Below, one piece after another: positions 49,763 to 58,946 of a stretch of 64,000 nt of DNA (positions are counted from its first letter, which is position 1; every line of letters starts with the position of its first letter). Origin of the DNA: Amycolatopsis umgeniensis (GTDB lineage: Bacteria > Actinomycetota > Actinomycetes > Mycobacteriales > Pseudonocardiaceae); contig NZ_JACHMX010000001.1 in the NCBI RefSeq assembly GCF_014205155.1, positions 4,898,001-4,962,000 on the forward strand. Reading direction: 5' to 3'. The notes beneath the pieces are model-generated. The model was not told the origin of the DNA. It saw only the letters and a list, made by a program, of their open reading frames with translations, and ran no database searches. Both the position numbers and the translations under genes were made by a program.

Positions 49763-50241
49763 TTCGCGACGAATTCGGCCTCGCGTTCCAGCAGTTTGGT
49801 GACCTGTTCGGCGATCACGTTCTCCAGCTTGCCGCCGACGAACGGGATCCGCACCTTGACCTCGCCGCTGTTGACCAGCGTCGTCTGCTCACCTTCGCCG
49901 GTCAGCGACGTCTTCGCGGTGATCTCGCCGGGCACGCCCTGCACGGACGCCGTCGCGGTGCCGGTGTAGCCGCCGCCGGCGGCCTTCCAGAGCTGCTCGC
50001 GCTCGACGACGAGGTCTCCCCGGTGCAGTGTCCGCACGGCCGACGGGAGCTTGTCCGAGCTGATGCCCTGACGCAGCTTGTAGCGCACCCCGTCCCCGGC
50101 CGGGACGTACTCCAGCAGTTCCGCGTTGTCGCCGCCGATCTGCTCCAGCCTGGCCCGCAGCGCCTCTTCGCCCGCCACCGCGTCCCACGCGCTCGCGAGG
50201 TCGGCGGAGAAGGCTGTGCGGTGCTCGATACGGGAGGCCAT
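49744..50241 (-). CDS. DUF2505 family protein (Rv0481c-like)
   Basis: 165 aa. It has a START/SRPBCC-like layout: EHRTAFSADLASAWDAVAGEEALRARLEQIGGDNAEL, GITAKTSLTG-type central strands and a C-terminal helix LENVIAEQVTKLLEREAEFVAKWLAER. It lies divergent from murB, as Rv0481c does from murB in M. tuberculosis. Confidence 0.9.
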   Translation of the reverse strand: MASRIEHRTAFSADLASAWDAVAGEEALRARLEQIGGDNAELLEYVPAGDGVRYKLRQGISSDKLPSAVRTLHRGDLVVEREQLWKAAGGGYTGTATASVQGVPGEITAKTSLTGEGEQTTLVNSGEVKVRIPFVGGKLENVIAEQVTKLLEREAEFVAKWLAER

Positions 50242-50261
50242 GGCGCCAGACAGTACCGTTC

Positions 50262-51332
50262 ATGGGCGTGAGCACTGCCGAAACTCCCACCCAGCACGCC
50301 GCCCTCGCCGACCACACCACACTGCGGCTCGGCGGACCGGCGCGGCGCTACACCGAGGCGACGACGGCGCAGGCCCTGGTCGACGCGGTCCGCGAGGCCG
50401 ACGAAGCGGGCGAGCCGGTCCTGCTGCTCGGCGGCGGCTCGAACCTCGTCGTCGCCGACGACGGCTTCGAGGGCACGTTGCTGAAGGTCGGCAACACCGG
50501 CTGGACGCGTGACGGAGATCTCGTCGAGGTCGCGGCCGGGCAGAACTGGGACGGTTTCGTCGAAGGCCTGGTCGCCGAGGGCGTCGGCGGACTCGAATGT
50601 CTGTCCGGGATCCCCGGTTCGGTCGGCGCGACCCCGATCCAGAACGTCGGCGCGTACGGCTGCGAGGTGGCCGAGTCGCTGGTCTCGGTCGACCTCTACG
50701 ACCGTGCCGACCGCGAGATCCGCACGCTGAGCGCGGAGGAACTCGGCTTCGGCTACCGCACGTCGATCCTGAAGGGGACCGATGCGGGTGTCGTGCTCAC
50801 AGTGCGCTTCAAGGTCACCGAGGACGGTCTCTCGGCCCCGATCCGCTACGCCGAACTCGCCCGCACGCTCGGCGTCGAGATCGGTGACCGGGTTCCGGCG
50901 GCCGACGCGCGCGAAGCTGTCCTCGGCCTGCGTCGCGGCAAGGGCATGGTCCTGGACGCGGACGATCACGACACGTGGAGCGCGGGCTCGTTCTTCACCA
51001 ACCCGATCATCGGCGAGGCACGGCTGGCGAAGGTGCTGGCGGGGATCGTGGACGTCGTCGGCGAGGACGTGCGCGTGCCGCAGTACCCGGCGCCCGGCGG
51101 CACGAAGCTGTCCGCGGCGTGGTTGATCGAGCGCGCCGGATTCGGGAAGGGGCACGAGGGGCCGGGCGGCCGGGTCTCGCTGTCGACGAAGCACACGCTC
51201 GCGCTCACCAACCGGGGTAAGGCGTCGACAGCGGATCTCCTCGCCCTGGCGCGCGAAGTGCGTGACGGCGTCGAGGCTCGCTTCGGCGTTTCGCTGCACC
51301 CGGAGCCCCTGCTCATCAACTGCTCGCTCTGA
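50262..51332 (+). CDS. murB: UDP-N-acetylenolpyruvoylglucosamine reductase
   Basis: 356 aa. FAD-binding PLLLGGGSNLVVADDGFEG-type segment (about 45-65), GLECLSGIPGSVGATPIQNVGAYGCEVAE, YRTSILKG and the C-terminal SAGSFFTNPII (catalytic Ser) and KLSAAWLIERAGFGKG are all family features. Second committed step of UDP-MurNAc synthesis. ATG 50262 or GTG 50268 are both possible starts. The gene ends directly in a palindrome-family arm at 51331. Confidence 0.97.
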   Translation: MGVSTAETPTQHAALADHTTLRLGGPARRYTEATTAQALVDAVREADEAGEPVLLLGGGSNLVVADDGFEGTLLKVGNTGWTRDGDLVEVAAGQNWDGFVEGLVAEGVGGLECLSGIPGSVGATPIQNVGAYGCEVAESLVSVDLYDRADREIRTLSAEELGFGYRTSILKGTDAGVVLTVRFKVTEDGLSAPIRYAELARTLGVEIGDRVPAADAREAVLGLRRGKGMVLDADDHDTWSAGSFFTNPIIGEARLAKVLAGIVDVVGEDVRVPQYPAPGGTKLSAAWLIERAGFGKGHEGPGGRVSLSTKHTLALTNRGKASTADLLALAREVRDGVEARFGVSLHPEPLLINCSL

Positions 51333-51360
51333 ACTACCGCATTCAGAGGACTAAATGCGG
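51331..51360. repeat. Half copy of the AGTCCTC/GGTAGTT palindrome family
   Basis: GAACTACCGCATTCAGAGGA and the following CTAAATGCGGG match the right arm of the palindromes at 30475 and 57965, but no left arm is present. It begins within the murB stop codon. Confidence 0.75.
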
Positions 51361-51499
51361 GGAGTGAACAACCCCGTGCCGCCCCCGCGCGTCTATCACT
51401 CCGAGGGGCGAGGGTGAGTTCCGTCGCCGCGGGTAACGTCGGAGAGGTTCCCAGCGCTGAGCGGGTAGAAGCTCGCGGGGGGCCAATGGGAGGTACACG

Positions 51500-52678
51500 G
51501 TGATCGAACGGCGCACGGTGTTCAAGGCCGCGCTCGCCGCGGGTGCGGCCATGGTGGCGGCAGCCTGCTCCAGCGAAGCAGGCGGAAACGCCAAGCCGGA
51601 GGGAAGTGGTGGCGAAGGGGAGGCCTCGGCGCCTCCGGTCGCCAAGATCACCGCCGAGCCCGCCGCCGACGCCAAGGACGCCTCCGTGGTCACGCCGGTC
51701 GTGGTGAAGGTCGCCGACGGCAAGCTCACCGAGGTCAAGGTCTCCGGGGACGGCGGCAAGGACGTCAAGGGCGAACTTTCCCCCGACGGGCTCACCTGGA
51801 CCAGTTCCGAGGTCCTCGGCTACGGCAAGACCTACACCTACGCCGCGAAGGCCACCGGCAGCGACAACAAACCCGCCGAGTTCAAGGGCACCTTCACCAC
51901 GGTCAAGCCCGCCAAGGAGGTCCGCGCCACGCTGAACCCGGCCGACGACGCCGAGGTCGGTGTCGCGATGCCGATCAGCGTGAAGTTCGCGTCCCCGGTC
52001 AAGGACAAGGCGGCCGCCGAGAAGGCGCTCAAGGTGACGACGGACAAGAACGTCGAAGGCTCCTGGGGCTGGCTGTCGGAGACGCAGGTCGACTGGCGGC
52101 CCAAGGAGTACTGGCCCGCGAACATCACGGTCAACGTCGAGGCGAAGCTCTACGGCGTCGCGCTCGGCGGCGGCGCGTACGGCAAGGCCGACGTCACCAC
52201 CAAGTTCAAGATCGGCCGTAACCAGGTGGTCAAGGTGAACACGCCGGACCACACGATGAAGGTCTACCGCGGCGGGTCGGAGTCGGCGAGCTACCCGTGC
52301 TCGAACGGGCTCGACGGCGACGTCCAGCGCAACACCCCCAACGGCACGTTCATCGTGATGACGAAGGAGCCCACGGCCCGCTTCGACAACGCGCGCTACG
52401 GCTACACCAACGTCAACAAGAAGTGGGCCTGCCGCATCTCGAACAACGGCGAGTACATCCACGAGAACCAGGACAACGCGTCGAACATCGGCAAGGCCAA
52501 CACCTCGCACGGCTGCGTCAACCTGCTCGAAGCGGACGCGAAGAAGTACTTCGACTCGGCGCTGATCGGCGACCCGGTCGAGATCACCGGTTCGAAACTG
52601 GGCAGTCCGACCAAATCGGACGTCAAGAACTGGTTCTACGACTGGAAGTCCTGGAAGGCACTCTCCGCGATCAAGTAG
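51500..52678 (+). CDS. L,D-transpeptidase lipoprotein (LprQ/Ldt-like)
   Basis: 392 aa from GTG 51500 with GGAGG 7 bp upstream. A Tat-like RR N-terminus and lipobox ending at Cys23 precede two Ig-like domains (about 45-140 and 140-240). The YkuD domain (about 242-365) has H321, H337 and the catalytic Cys339 in SHGCVNL. It forms 3-3 or lipoprotein crosslinks in peptidoglycan. Orthologous in position to Rv0483 (lprQ). Confidence 0.95.
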   Translation: MIERRTVFKAALAAGAAMVAAACSSEAGGNAKPEGSGGEGEASAPPVAKITAEPAADAKDASVVTPVVVKVADGKLTEVKVSGDGGKDVKGELSPDGLTWTSSEVLGYGKTYTYAAKATGSDNKPAEFKGTFTTVKPAKEVRATLNPADDAEVGVAMPISVKFASPVKDKAAAEKALKVTTDKNVEGSWGWLSETQVDWRPKEYWPANITVNVEAKLYGVALGGGAYGKADVTTKFKIGRNQVVKVNTPDHTMKVYRGGSESASYPCSNGLDGDVQRNTPNGTFIVMTKEPTARFDNARYGYTNVNKKWACRISNNGEYIHENQDNASNIGKANTSHGCVNLLEADAKKYFDSALIGDPVEITGSKLGSPTKSDVKNWFYDWKSWKALSAIK

Positions 52679-52695
52679 CCGTGAGCGCCGAGGCC

Positions 52696-52752
52696 GTGTC
52701 GCGAAAGCCACTTTCGGGACATCAGACGTCCCGAAAGTGGCTTTCGCGACAC
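52696..52752. repeat. GCGAAAG-family palindrome
   Basis: Perfect 25-bp arms (52696-52720 and 52728-52752), loop ATCAGAC. Arms identical to those at 13072. It lies 17 bp after the L,D-transpeptidase stop. A short inverted motif CACTCACGA (52775-52783) on the right matches the outer arm of the 27909 element. Confidence 0.9.
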
Positions 52753-52818
52753 CCGGCGGTGGCGGCACCTCCAGCACTCACGACTATCCGAGGGGTCTGG
52801 ACCTCATAAAGTGCGGGT

Positions 52819-53631
52819 ATGAAGACCGAGGTAGTCGGCTACGGCGGGACGCGGATCGGCCTTTGGGTCGAAGGCGCCGAGAACACTCGTCCGATCGTGT
52901 TCGTGCATGGCTGGGCCCAGTCCGCCAAGGCCTGGGCACCCCAGATGGCCGATCCCGCGCTTTCCGAGCGGTTTCGCCTGGTCGCGATGGATCTGCGCGG
53001 TCACGGGGACTCCGAGGTCCCCTCCGCGGGTTACGACGACCCGCGGGTCTGGGCCGAGGATCTCGCTTCCGTGCTCGACTTCGCCGGTGACGACGCGATC
53101 GTCGTCGGCTGGTCCTACGGCGGGCTGGTCATCACCGACTACCTCCGGGTGCACGGCTCCTCGAGGCTCAGTGGCGTCGTCTTTGTGGGCGCCATCACAG
53201 AAATCGGCAAGAACCGGCCCGGCGGCAAGGTCGGGCCCGCCATGCGCGAGGCCATCCCGGCGGTGCTGTCGGACGATCCGGCGGTCGCGATTCCCGCGTT
53301 GGTGCAGTTCAGCGCGCGGATGACCGCGTCCCCGGTGTCCGGGACGCTGACCCAATCACTGCTCGGAGCCTGTCTTTCCACGCCGCCCGCGGTGCGTTCC
53401 GCGCTGTTCCGGCGCGACGTCGGGAGCGAGGACGTTCTTCGCGATCTGGACAAACCGGCGCTGATCGTCCATGGTCTCGCGGACGCTGTGATCGATCCGA
53501 CGTCGGCGGAATACGCGGCCGGGAAGATTCAGGGTGCCGTCATGCGTTGGTTACCTGAGGTGGGGCATCTGCCGTTCGCCGAAGCAGCGGATGAGTTCGG
53601 TGATCTGCTGCGCGGGTTCGCCGATCAGTAG
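52819..53631 (+). CDS. Alpha/beta-hydrolase
   Basis: 270 aa. Oxyanion HGWAQ, nucleophile Ser99 in VVGWSYGGLV, acid in HGLADAVIDP and His in EVGHLPFAE are present. Similar to non-haem chloroperoxidase/esterase-type hydrolases; substrate is unknown. Precedes mshA by 21 bp. Confidence 0.92.
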   Translation: MKTEVVGYGGTRIGLWVEGAENTRPIVFVHGWAQSAKAWAPQMADPALSERFRLVAMDLRGHGDSEVPSAGYDDPRVWAEDLASVLDFAGDDAIVVGWSYGGLVITDYLRVHGSSRLSGVVFVGAITEIGKNRPGGKVGPAMREAIPAVLSDDPAVAIPALVQFSARMTASPVSGTLTQSLLGACLSTPPAVRSALFRRDVGSEDVLRDLDKPALIVHGLADAVIDPTSAEYAAGKIQGAVMRWLPEVGHLPFAEAADEFGDLLRGFADQ

Positions 53632-53652
53632 GACTTCGGGAGTGTTGACCAG

Positions 53653-54957
53653 GTGACGATCCCTCTGCACGGGTTCGATGCCGCGCCCAGGCGCGTCGCG
53701 GTGCTGTCGTTGCACACCTCTCCGCTGGAGCAGCCGGGTACCGGCGACGCCGGCGGGATGAACGTCTACGTGAGCCAGACGGCCACGGAGATGGCCCGCC
53801 GGGGCGTCGAGGTCGAGGTGTTCACCCGGGCGACGTCTTCGGACCAGCCCCCGATCGCCGAACTGGCACCCGGCGTGCTGGTGCGGCACATCCCGGCCGG
53901 GCCGTTCGAGCCGCTGGGACGCGACGAGCTGCCGGCGCAGCTGTGCGCGTTCACCGCCGGGGTGCTGCGGGCCGAGGCGTTCCACGAGCCGGGCTACTAC
54001 GACCTCATCCATTCGCACTATTGGCTCTCCGGCCAGGCGGGCTGGCTCGCCCGTGACCGCTGGGGCGTTCCGCTGGTGCACACCGCGCACACCTTGGCCA
54101 AGGTCAAGAACGCCGCGCTGGCCGAGGGCGACACCCCCGAACCGCGCACCCGCGTGATCGGCGAAGAGCAGGTCGTCACCGAGGCGGATTGCCTGGTCGC
54201 GAACACCCGCGTCGAGGCCCGCGAACTGATCGAGCTGTACGACGCCGACCCGCACGCCGTGCACGCCATCCCGCCGGGCGTCGACCTCGACCGTTTCACG
54301 CCGGGTTCGCGGTCCGCCGCACGCCGGGCGCTCGGCCTGCCGCAGGACGCGATCGTGCTGGCGTTCGCGGGCCGGATCCAGCCGTTGAAAGCGCCGGACG
54401 TCCTCCTGCTGGCCGCCGCCGAAATGCTGCGCGAGCGGCCGGAACTGGCGTCGAGGCTGGTCGTGCTGATCGTCGGCGGCCCGTCCGGGACCGGGCTGGA
54501 GCAGCCGCAGGCCCTGCGCGAGCTGGCCGTCTCCCTCGGCATCGAGGAGCAGACGCGGTTCATGCCACCGCAGCCCGGCCGGTCGCTGGTCAACGTCTAT
54601 CGCGCGGCCGACATCGTCGCCGTGCCGAGTTACAACGAATCCTTCGGACTGGTCGCGCTCGAGGCGCAGGCCTGCGGGACACCGGTGATCGCGGCCGAGG
54701 TCGGCGGCCTGCCGGTCGCGGTCCCGCACGGGGTTTCCGGGCTGCTGGTGCCTTCGCACGATCCGAAGGAGTGGGCGGGCGCGCTCGCCAACGTCGCGCT
54801 GCGGCCCGGCTGGCGTGCCGAGCTTTCGGCCAACGCCGTCGTCCACGCGCAGCGCTTTTCCTGGCGCCGTACGACGGACCGCCTGCTGGACACGTACGCT
54901 CAGGCGACCGGCGCGTTCCGGCGCGCCCTCGAACAGCGCGCGGAGGTGGCGGTTTGA
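53653..54957 (+). CDS. mshA: D-inositol-3-phosphate glycosyltransferase (mycothiol synthesis)
   Basis: 434 aa from GTG 53653. A GT-B, GT4-family enzyme: [34 protein letters not shown] (nucleotide/acceptor loop), [35 protein letters not shown] and [20 protein letters not shown] (E-x7-E). It transfers GlcNAc to 1L-myo-inositol-1-phosphate, first step of mycothiol synthesis. Overlaps the YbjN gene. Confidence 0.97.
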   Translation: MTIPLHGFDAAPRRVAVLSLHTSPLEQPGTGDAGGMNVYVSQTATEMARRGVEVEVFTRATSSDQPPIAELAPGVLVRHIPAGPFEPLGRDELPAQLCAFTAGVLRAEAFHEPGYYDLIHSHYWLSGQAGWLARDRWGVPLVHTAHTLAKVKNAALAEGDTPEPRTRVIGEEQVVTEADCLVANTRVEARELIELYDADPHAVHAIPPGVDLDRFTPGSRSAARRALGLPQDAIVLAFAGRIQPLKAPDVLLLAAAEMLRERPELASRLVVLIVGGPSGTGLEQPQALRELAVSLGIEEQTRFMPPQPGRSLVNVYRAADIVAVPSYNESFGLVALEAQACGTPVIAAEVGGLPVAVPHGVSGLLVPSHDPKEWAGALANVALRPGWRAELSANAVVHAQRFSWRRTTDRLLDTYAQATGAFRRALEQRAEVAV

Positions 54958-55469
54958 CGCTCGACGAGACCCTGCGGTCCTCTTTGGACAGTGCGGGCCT
55001 GGAGTACGACAGGCGCGGCGAGGGCAAGTACTTCGTCACGTTGCCCGGAACCAAGAAGCTCCAGACGAACTGCTGGCTGGTCGCCGGGGACCACGCGTTC
55101 GCCGTCGAGGCCTTCGTCTGCCGCCGTCCCGATGAGTCCCATGAGGACGTTTACCGATTCCTGTTGCGCCGCAACGCGAAACTGTACGGCGTGCACTACA
55201 CCGTCGACGCGATCGGCGACATCTACCTGGTCGGCAAGTTCGGCCTGGACACCGTCACCGAGTCCGAATTGGACAAGATCCTCGGGCAGGTGCTGGAGGC
55301 CGCCGACGGCGACTTCAACACGCTGCTGGAACTCGGGTTCGCCGAGTCGATCAGGCGCGAATGGGACTGGCGCGTCTCGCGCGGCGAGTCGCTCGCGAAC
55401 CTGGAGGCGTTCAAACACCTCGTCGAGCCCGCGAACGGCCACGAACCCGGAGCCTTGACCGACTCGTGA
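54954..55469 (+). CDS. YbjN domain protein (Rv0487-like)
   Basis: 171 aa starting at TTG 54954, which overlaps the mshA stop (TTGA). [84 protein letters not shown] is the YbjN fold, related to secretion-chaperone folds. Always next to mshA in actinobacteria; role in mycothiol or envelope biology is unproven. Confidence 0.93.
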   Translation: MTLDETLRSSLDSAGLEYDRRGEGKYFVTLPGTKKLQTNCWLVAGDHAFAVEAFVCRRPDESHEDVYRFLLRRNAKLYGVHYTVDAIGDIYLVGKFGLDTVTESELDKILGQVLEAADGDFNTLLELGFAESIRREWDWRVSRGESLANLEAFKHLVEPANGHEPGALTDS

Positions 55470-55536
55470 CCCGAACGGTGCAACGGGTCTGAATCCGGTT
55501 CCGTCTCTCTCCGCAGCACTGGAGGGAGAAGGACCG

Positions 55537-56448
55537 ATGTACAAGCGATTGAGATGGGTGGCCGTCGTCGGCGTCGCGCTGACGCTGGCCGGCTGTTCGG
55601 CGAGCGAGTCCGGTGGCGAATCCGCCGCGATGCCGATGTCGGCCGACGGGAAGCAGGCGGCGCCGAACCAGGGCGCGCCGAACAAGGACAGCGCGGGCAA
55701 GGCGGGCCAGGAGAAGGCGCCCGCGCCCGCGGGGCAGCCGGGCGTCACCGACCGCAAGCTGGTGCGCACGGCGAGCCTGGAGCTCACCACGCCGAACGTG
55801 GCCGACGTGATCTCGCAGATCCGTGTCGTCACCCAGGGCGCCGTCGGCTACACCGGGCAGGAGAGCACCCAGGAAAAGCGGGCGACGATCACCGTCGTCG
55901 TCCCCTCCGAACGCCTCGACGGTGTGCTGGACCAGCTGGGAAAGCTGGGGAAGCAGGTCCGGCGAGAGGTCACCGCGACGGACGTGACCGAGCAGATGGT
56001 CGACATCGACTCGCGGCTGGCCACGCAGAAGGCGAGCGTCGAACGCATCCGCGCGCTGCTCGCGAGGGCGACTTCGGTCTCGGAGATCACTTCGGTCGAG
56101 AGTGAGCTCACGAGCCGCGAAGCCGAACTCGAGTCGCTTCTGAAGCGCCGCGAGAGCCTGGCCGGAAGTGTCGCCATGTCGACTATTTCGGTGCAGGTGA
56201 AGGCGGAAACGGTCGCGGCGGCAGAGGAATCCGGTGGTGGGTTCTTCGGCGGGCTGACCAACGGCTGGGACGCGTTCCTGACCTTCGGCGGCGGGCTGCT
56301 GACCGTACTCGGCGCGATGGCGCCGTTCGTGCTGGTCTTCGGCGTTCCCGCGGTCGCGCTGGTGTGGTGGCTGCGCAAGCGGCGCCGTCCGGTCGAGCCC
56401 GCGATGGCGACGGCTTCGGATCTGCCGACCGCGCCGCCGCTGGACTGA
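55537..56448 (+). CDS. DUF4349 lipoprotein
   Basis: 303 aa. The lipobox is LAGC (Cys about 20). A linker rich in Ala/Pro/Gly/Lys is followed by the DUF4349 domain (about 75-235; LVRTASLELTTPNVADVISQIRVVTQGAVGYTGQESTQEKRATITVVVP...VDIDSRLATQKASVERIRALLA) with a coiled coil. A hydrophobic segment (about 248-275) and a basic tail end the protein. Function is unknown. Confidence 0.92.
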   Translation: MYKRLRWVAVVGVALTLAGCSASESGGESAAMPMSADGKQAAPNQGAPNKDSAGKAGQEKAPAPAGQPGVTDRKLVRTASLELTTPNVADVISQIRVVTQGAVGYTGQESTQEKRATITVVVPSERLDGVLDQLGKLGKQVRREVTATDVTEQMVDIDSRLATQKASVERIRALLARATSVSEITSVESELTSREAELESLLKRRESLAGSVAMSTISVQVKAETVAAAEESGGGFFGGLTNGWDAFLTFGGGLLTVLGAMAPFVLVFGVPAVALVWWLRKRRRPVEPAMATASDLPTAPPLD

Positions 56449-57206
56449 GCCTTGCGCATGGTCGTGAGTGGTGAGGACCGCTAGAGCGGATCCGTGTTCA
56501 TCTACCTACGCCCCAGTTGGACGAGGGCGGCGGTTGTGAGGTCGTCGGTGAAGGATTTGGGACACTCGACGTCCCAAATCCTTCATCGTCGCGAGGGCAC
56601 GCCGGTCTTCGATCTTGATCGCTGGAGATTGGCTGCACTCACCGTCCCCGACCCTCTGTTGATCGAGTTCATGCCGGTCACGATCTCCGGCCGACCATCG
56701 AGCGGGGAAGATTTGGGACGTTCGACGTCCCAAATCCTCCACCGTCAACTCCGGCACGACCGTGCCCGGAAAAAGACAAGGCGGGACGGCTCGAGGGAGG
56801 GGGGAGTCGCGATCTCGAGCCGCCCCGCTGAAGTTCCCGCCAAGGTGGACCCGGTGACGAGGGGGATGCCAACGGGGCCGGCGGGCGCCGCGACTCGGCA
56901 GGGGGGAGACGAGTCGCGGTCGTCACCCGCGTCGAGCCGGGGAGTGCGTGGAATCCGGCCGCGCGGGACGTAGTCAACTTGTCAGATCTCCACCTGTAAT
57001 CACAAGACTACCGGTTACTCCGTTCGAGTGAACTTCGAAAACCGGGATAACGGAGTGCAGCTTGTTTTCCGGGGAATCGCACTTGTTGGCACCTCGTCTT
57101 CTGGACGGGTGAAAGTGTTACTCGCGGGTAACGCACTCTCCGTAGAACGTGGTTCAATTCCAGCCCTCTGACCGGCGCTTCTGCCGCCTCTGGCAGGCTG
57201 AACCTC
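56449..57206. other. Gene-free region with two GATTTGGGAC palindromes
   Basis: 758 bp without a convincing gene. Palindromes lie at 56549-56585 (15-bp arms TGAAGGATTTGGGAC) and 56710-56736 (11-bp arms GATTTGGGACG). The outer-arm motif TCGTGAGTGGTGAGGAC lies at 56462-56478. A hairpin GGCTCGAG/CTCGAGCC lies near 56786-56823. Several GTTAC/GTAAC inverted repeats lie at 57010-57135 close to the gpmA promoter. Confidence 0.7.
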
Positions 57207-57956
57207 ATGGCTGAGCTTGGGACTCTGGTGCTGCTGCGTCACGGGCAGAGCACGTGGAACGCCGAAAACCTGTTCACCGGCTGGGTGGACGTGCCGCTGT
57301 CGGAGCAGGGCGAACAGGAGGCGCGCAAGGGCGGGCAACTGCTCGCCGAGTCGGGTCTGCTGCCGGACGTCGTCCACACGTCGCTGATGCGCCGGGCGAT
57401 CTCGACCGCCAACCTGGCGCTCGACGCCGCCGACAGGCACTGGATCCCGGTGAAGCGCGACTGGCGCCTCAACGAGCGGCACTACGGCGCGCTGCAGGGC
57501 AAGAACAAGAAGCAGACGCTCGACGAGTTCGGCGAGGAGCAGTTCATGCTCTGGCGCCGCTCGTACGACACCCCGCCGCCCCCGATCGACCCGGCCGACG
57601 AGTTCAGCCAGGCGGGCGACGCGCGCTACGCCGACCTCGGCGACTCCGCCCCGCTGACCGAATGCCTCAAGGACGTCGTCGCGCGGCTGCTGCCGTACTG
57701 GGAGTCCGCGATCGTGCCGGATCTCCGCGCGGGCAAGACCGTCCTGGTCGCCGCGCACGGCAACTCGCTGCGGGCGCTGGTGAAGCACCTCGACGGCATC
57801 TCCGACGACGCCATCGCCGGGCTCAACATCCCGACCGGCATCCCGCTGCGCTACGACCTGACGGACGACCTCGAGCCGGTCACCGCCGGAGGGACGTATC
57901 TGGACCCCGAGGCCGCCAAGGAAGCCGCGGCCGCCGTGGCGAACCAGGGCCGCTAG
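57207..57956 (+). CDS. gpmA: 2,3-bisphosphoglycerate-dependent phosphoglycerate mutase
   Basis: 249 aa. Catalytic RHG (11-13) in [48 protein letters not shown] and [15 protein letters not shown] are canonical. It interconverts 2- and 3-phosphoglycerate in glycolysis. Position matches gpm1 (Rv0489) before senX3-regX3. Confidence 0.97.
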   Translation: MAELGTLVLLRHGQSTWNAENLFTGWVDVPLSEQGEQEARKGGQLLAESGLLPDVVHTSLMRRAISTANLALDAADRHWIPVKRDWRLNERHYGALQGKNKKQTLDEFGEEQFMLWRRSYDTPPPPIDPADEFSQAGDARYADLGDSAPLTECLKDVVARLLPYWESAIVPDLRAGKTVLVAAHGNSLRALVKHLDGISDDAIAGLNIPTGIPLRYDLTDDLEPVTAGGTYLDPEAAKEAAAAVANQGR

Positions 57957-57964
57957 CTCCTCCT

Positions 57965-58028
57965 CGCATTTCGTCCTCCGGATGCGGTAGTTCGCTCTCG
58001 AACCACCGCGTTCAGAGGACGAAATGCG
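57965..58028. repeat. AGTCCTC/GGTAGTT-family palindrome between convergent genes
   Basis: 30-bp arms (57965-57994 and 57999-58028) with three mismatches and a 4-bp loop. It fills the space between the gpmA stop and the convergent lipoprotein stop. A likely bidirectional terminator-like hairpin. Confidence 0.85.
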
Positions 58029-58946
58029 TTAAGGGAGGGCCTGGACGGCCTCGATGGCCGCGGCCTTCCAGCCCTCGGGCAGGCGCTGGAGGCGCAGGAC
58101 GATCGGCAGGTACTTCTTGCTCGCCTGGCCGGCCGCGTCCGTGACGGTCGTCGTCGCGAAGAGCAGCACACTCGCCTTGTCGTCCACGATCTCCATGACC
58201 GCGGCGGCCGCGTTCGGATCCATCGACGACTTCGCGCCCGAGGCGCGGAACTGGGCGATCCGCTCGGCTTTGTCCTTCTGGAACCCCGTCAGCAGCTGTC
58301 CGGTCGAGACGGCCTCGTAGCGGGCGTAGCTGCCTTCAGGGTTGGCCGGGTCCAAGCTCAGCAGGGCCTCCGCGGCCTTCAGCGCGCCGTCGCGGGCCGA
58401 GTCCCGGACTCTCGCGGTCGCCCGGTCACCCGCGCCCGGTTTCGCCGGAGCGAGCGGGGAGTCCGACGGGTTCACCTTGATCTCGCCGATACGCCAGCGC
58501 TCGCCCTCGCGCACCGTCGCGAGCAGCACCGACGCGATGCCCTTGCTGGTGGTGCCCGCCCTGGTGCTGCTCTGATCGAGTACGGCCAGCACCCGCGCCT
58601 TGTCCGGCGTCTGCTCGACGGCGGCCGAGACGATCGTCTTCGTGACGAGTTTGATCGGTTCCGGCGATTTCCGGACCTCGGCGAACAGCTTCGCCAGTTC
58701 GTCGCGCGCGCCCGGCGTGAGATTGTCGGCGATCGCCTTCTCGTAGGCGGGTACGGCCGTGCTGTCGTAGGAGAACACCGCTTCGGTGGCCGTCTTGACC
58801 GCCGTCAGCACCGACGCCGTCCGCGCGGGATCGACGAGCGCGAGGTTCGCGGGCGGGGTCTCCGGTTCGGGCCGGGCGGTGCCGGAGACCGCGGTGGTGC
58901 AGCCCGCGAGCGCGAGCAGCACGGCGAACCCCGCCCAGCGCTTCAC
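58029..58946 (-). CDS. Exported lipoprotein of unknown function
   Basis: 305 aa from GTG 58946. The lipobox is LAGC (Cys16). The mature protein has two alpha/beta domains; LVDPARTASVLTAVKTATEAVFSYDSTAVPAYEKAIADNLTPGARDEL and VRLRVRD-type helices resemble Mce-associated/SnoaL-like proteins. The start overlaps the regulator stop (GTGA). Confidence 0.82.
   Translation of the reverse strand: MKRWAGFAVLLALAGCTTAVSGTARPEPETPPANLALVDPARTASVLTAVKTATEAVFSYDSTAVPAYEKAIADNLTPGARDELAKLFAEVRKSPEPIKLVTKTIVSAAVEQTPDKARVLAVLDQSSTRAGTTSKGIASVLLATVREGERWRIGEIKVNPSDSPLAPAKPGAGDRATARVRDSARDGALKAAEALLSLDPANPEGSYARYEAVSTGQLLTGFQKDKAERIAQFRASGAKSSMDPNAAAAVMEIVDDKASVLLFATTTVTDAAGQASKKYLPIVLRLQRLPEGWKAAAIEAVQALP

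Noticed and set aside
56494..56973. 159-aa frame in the gap before gpmA
   Set aside because: It reads straight through both GATTTGGGAC palindromes and lacks codon bias.
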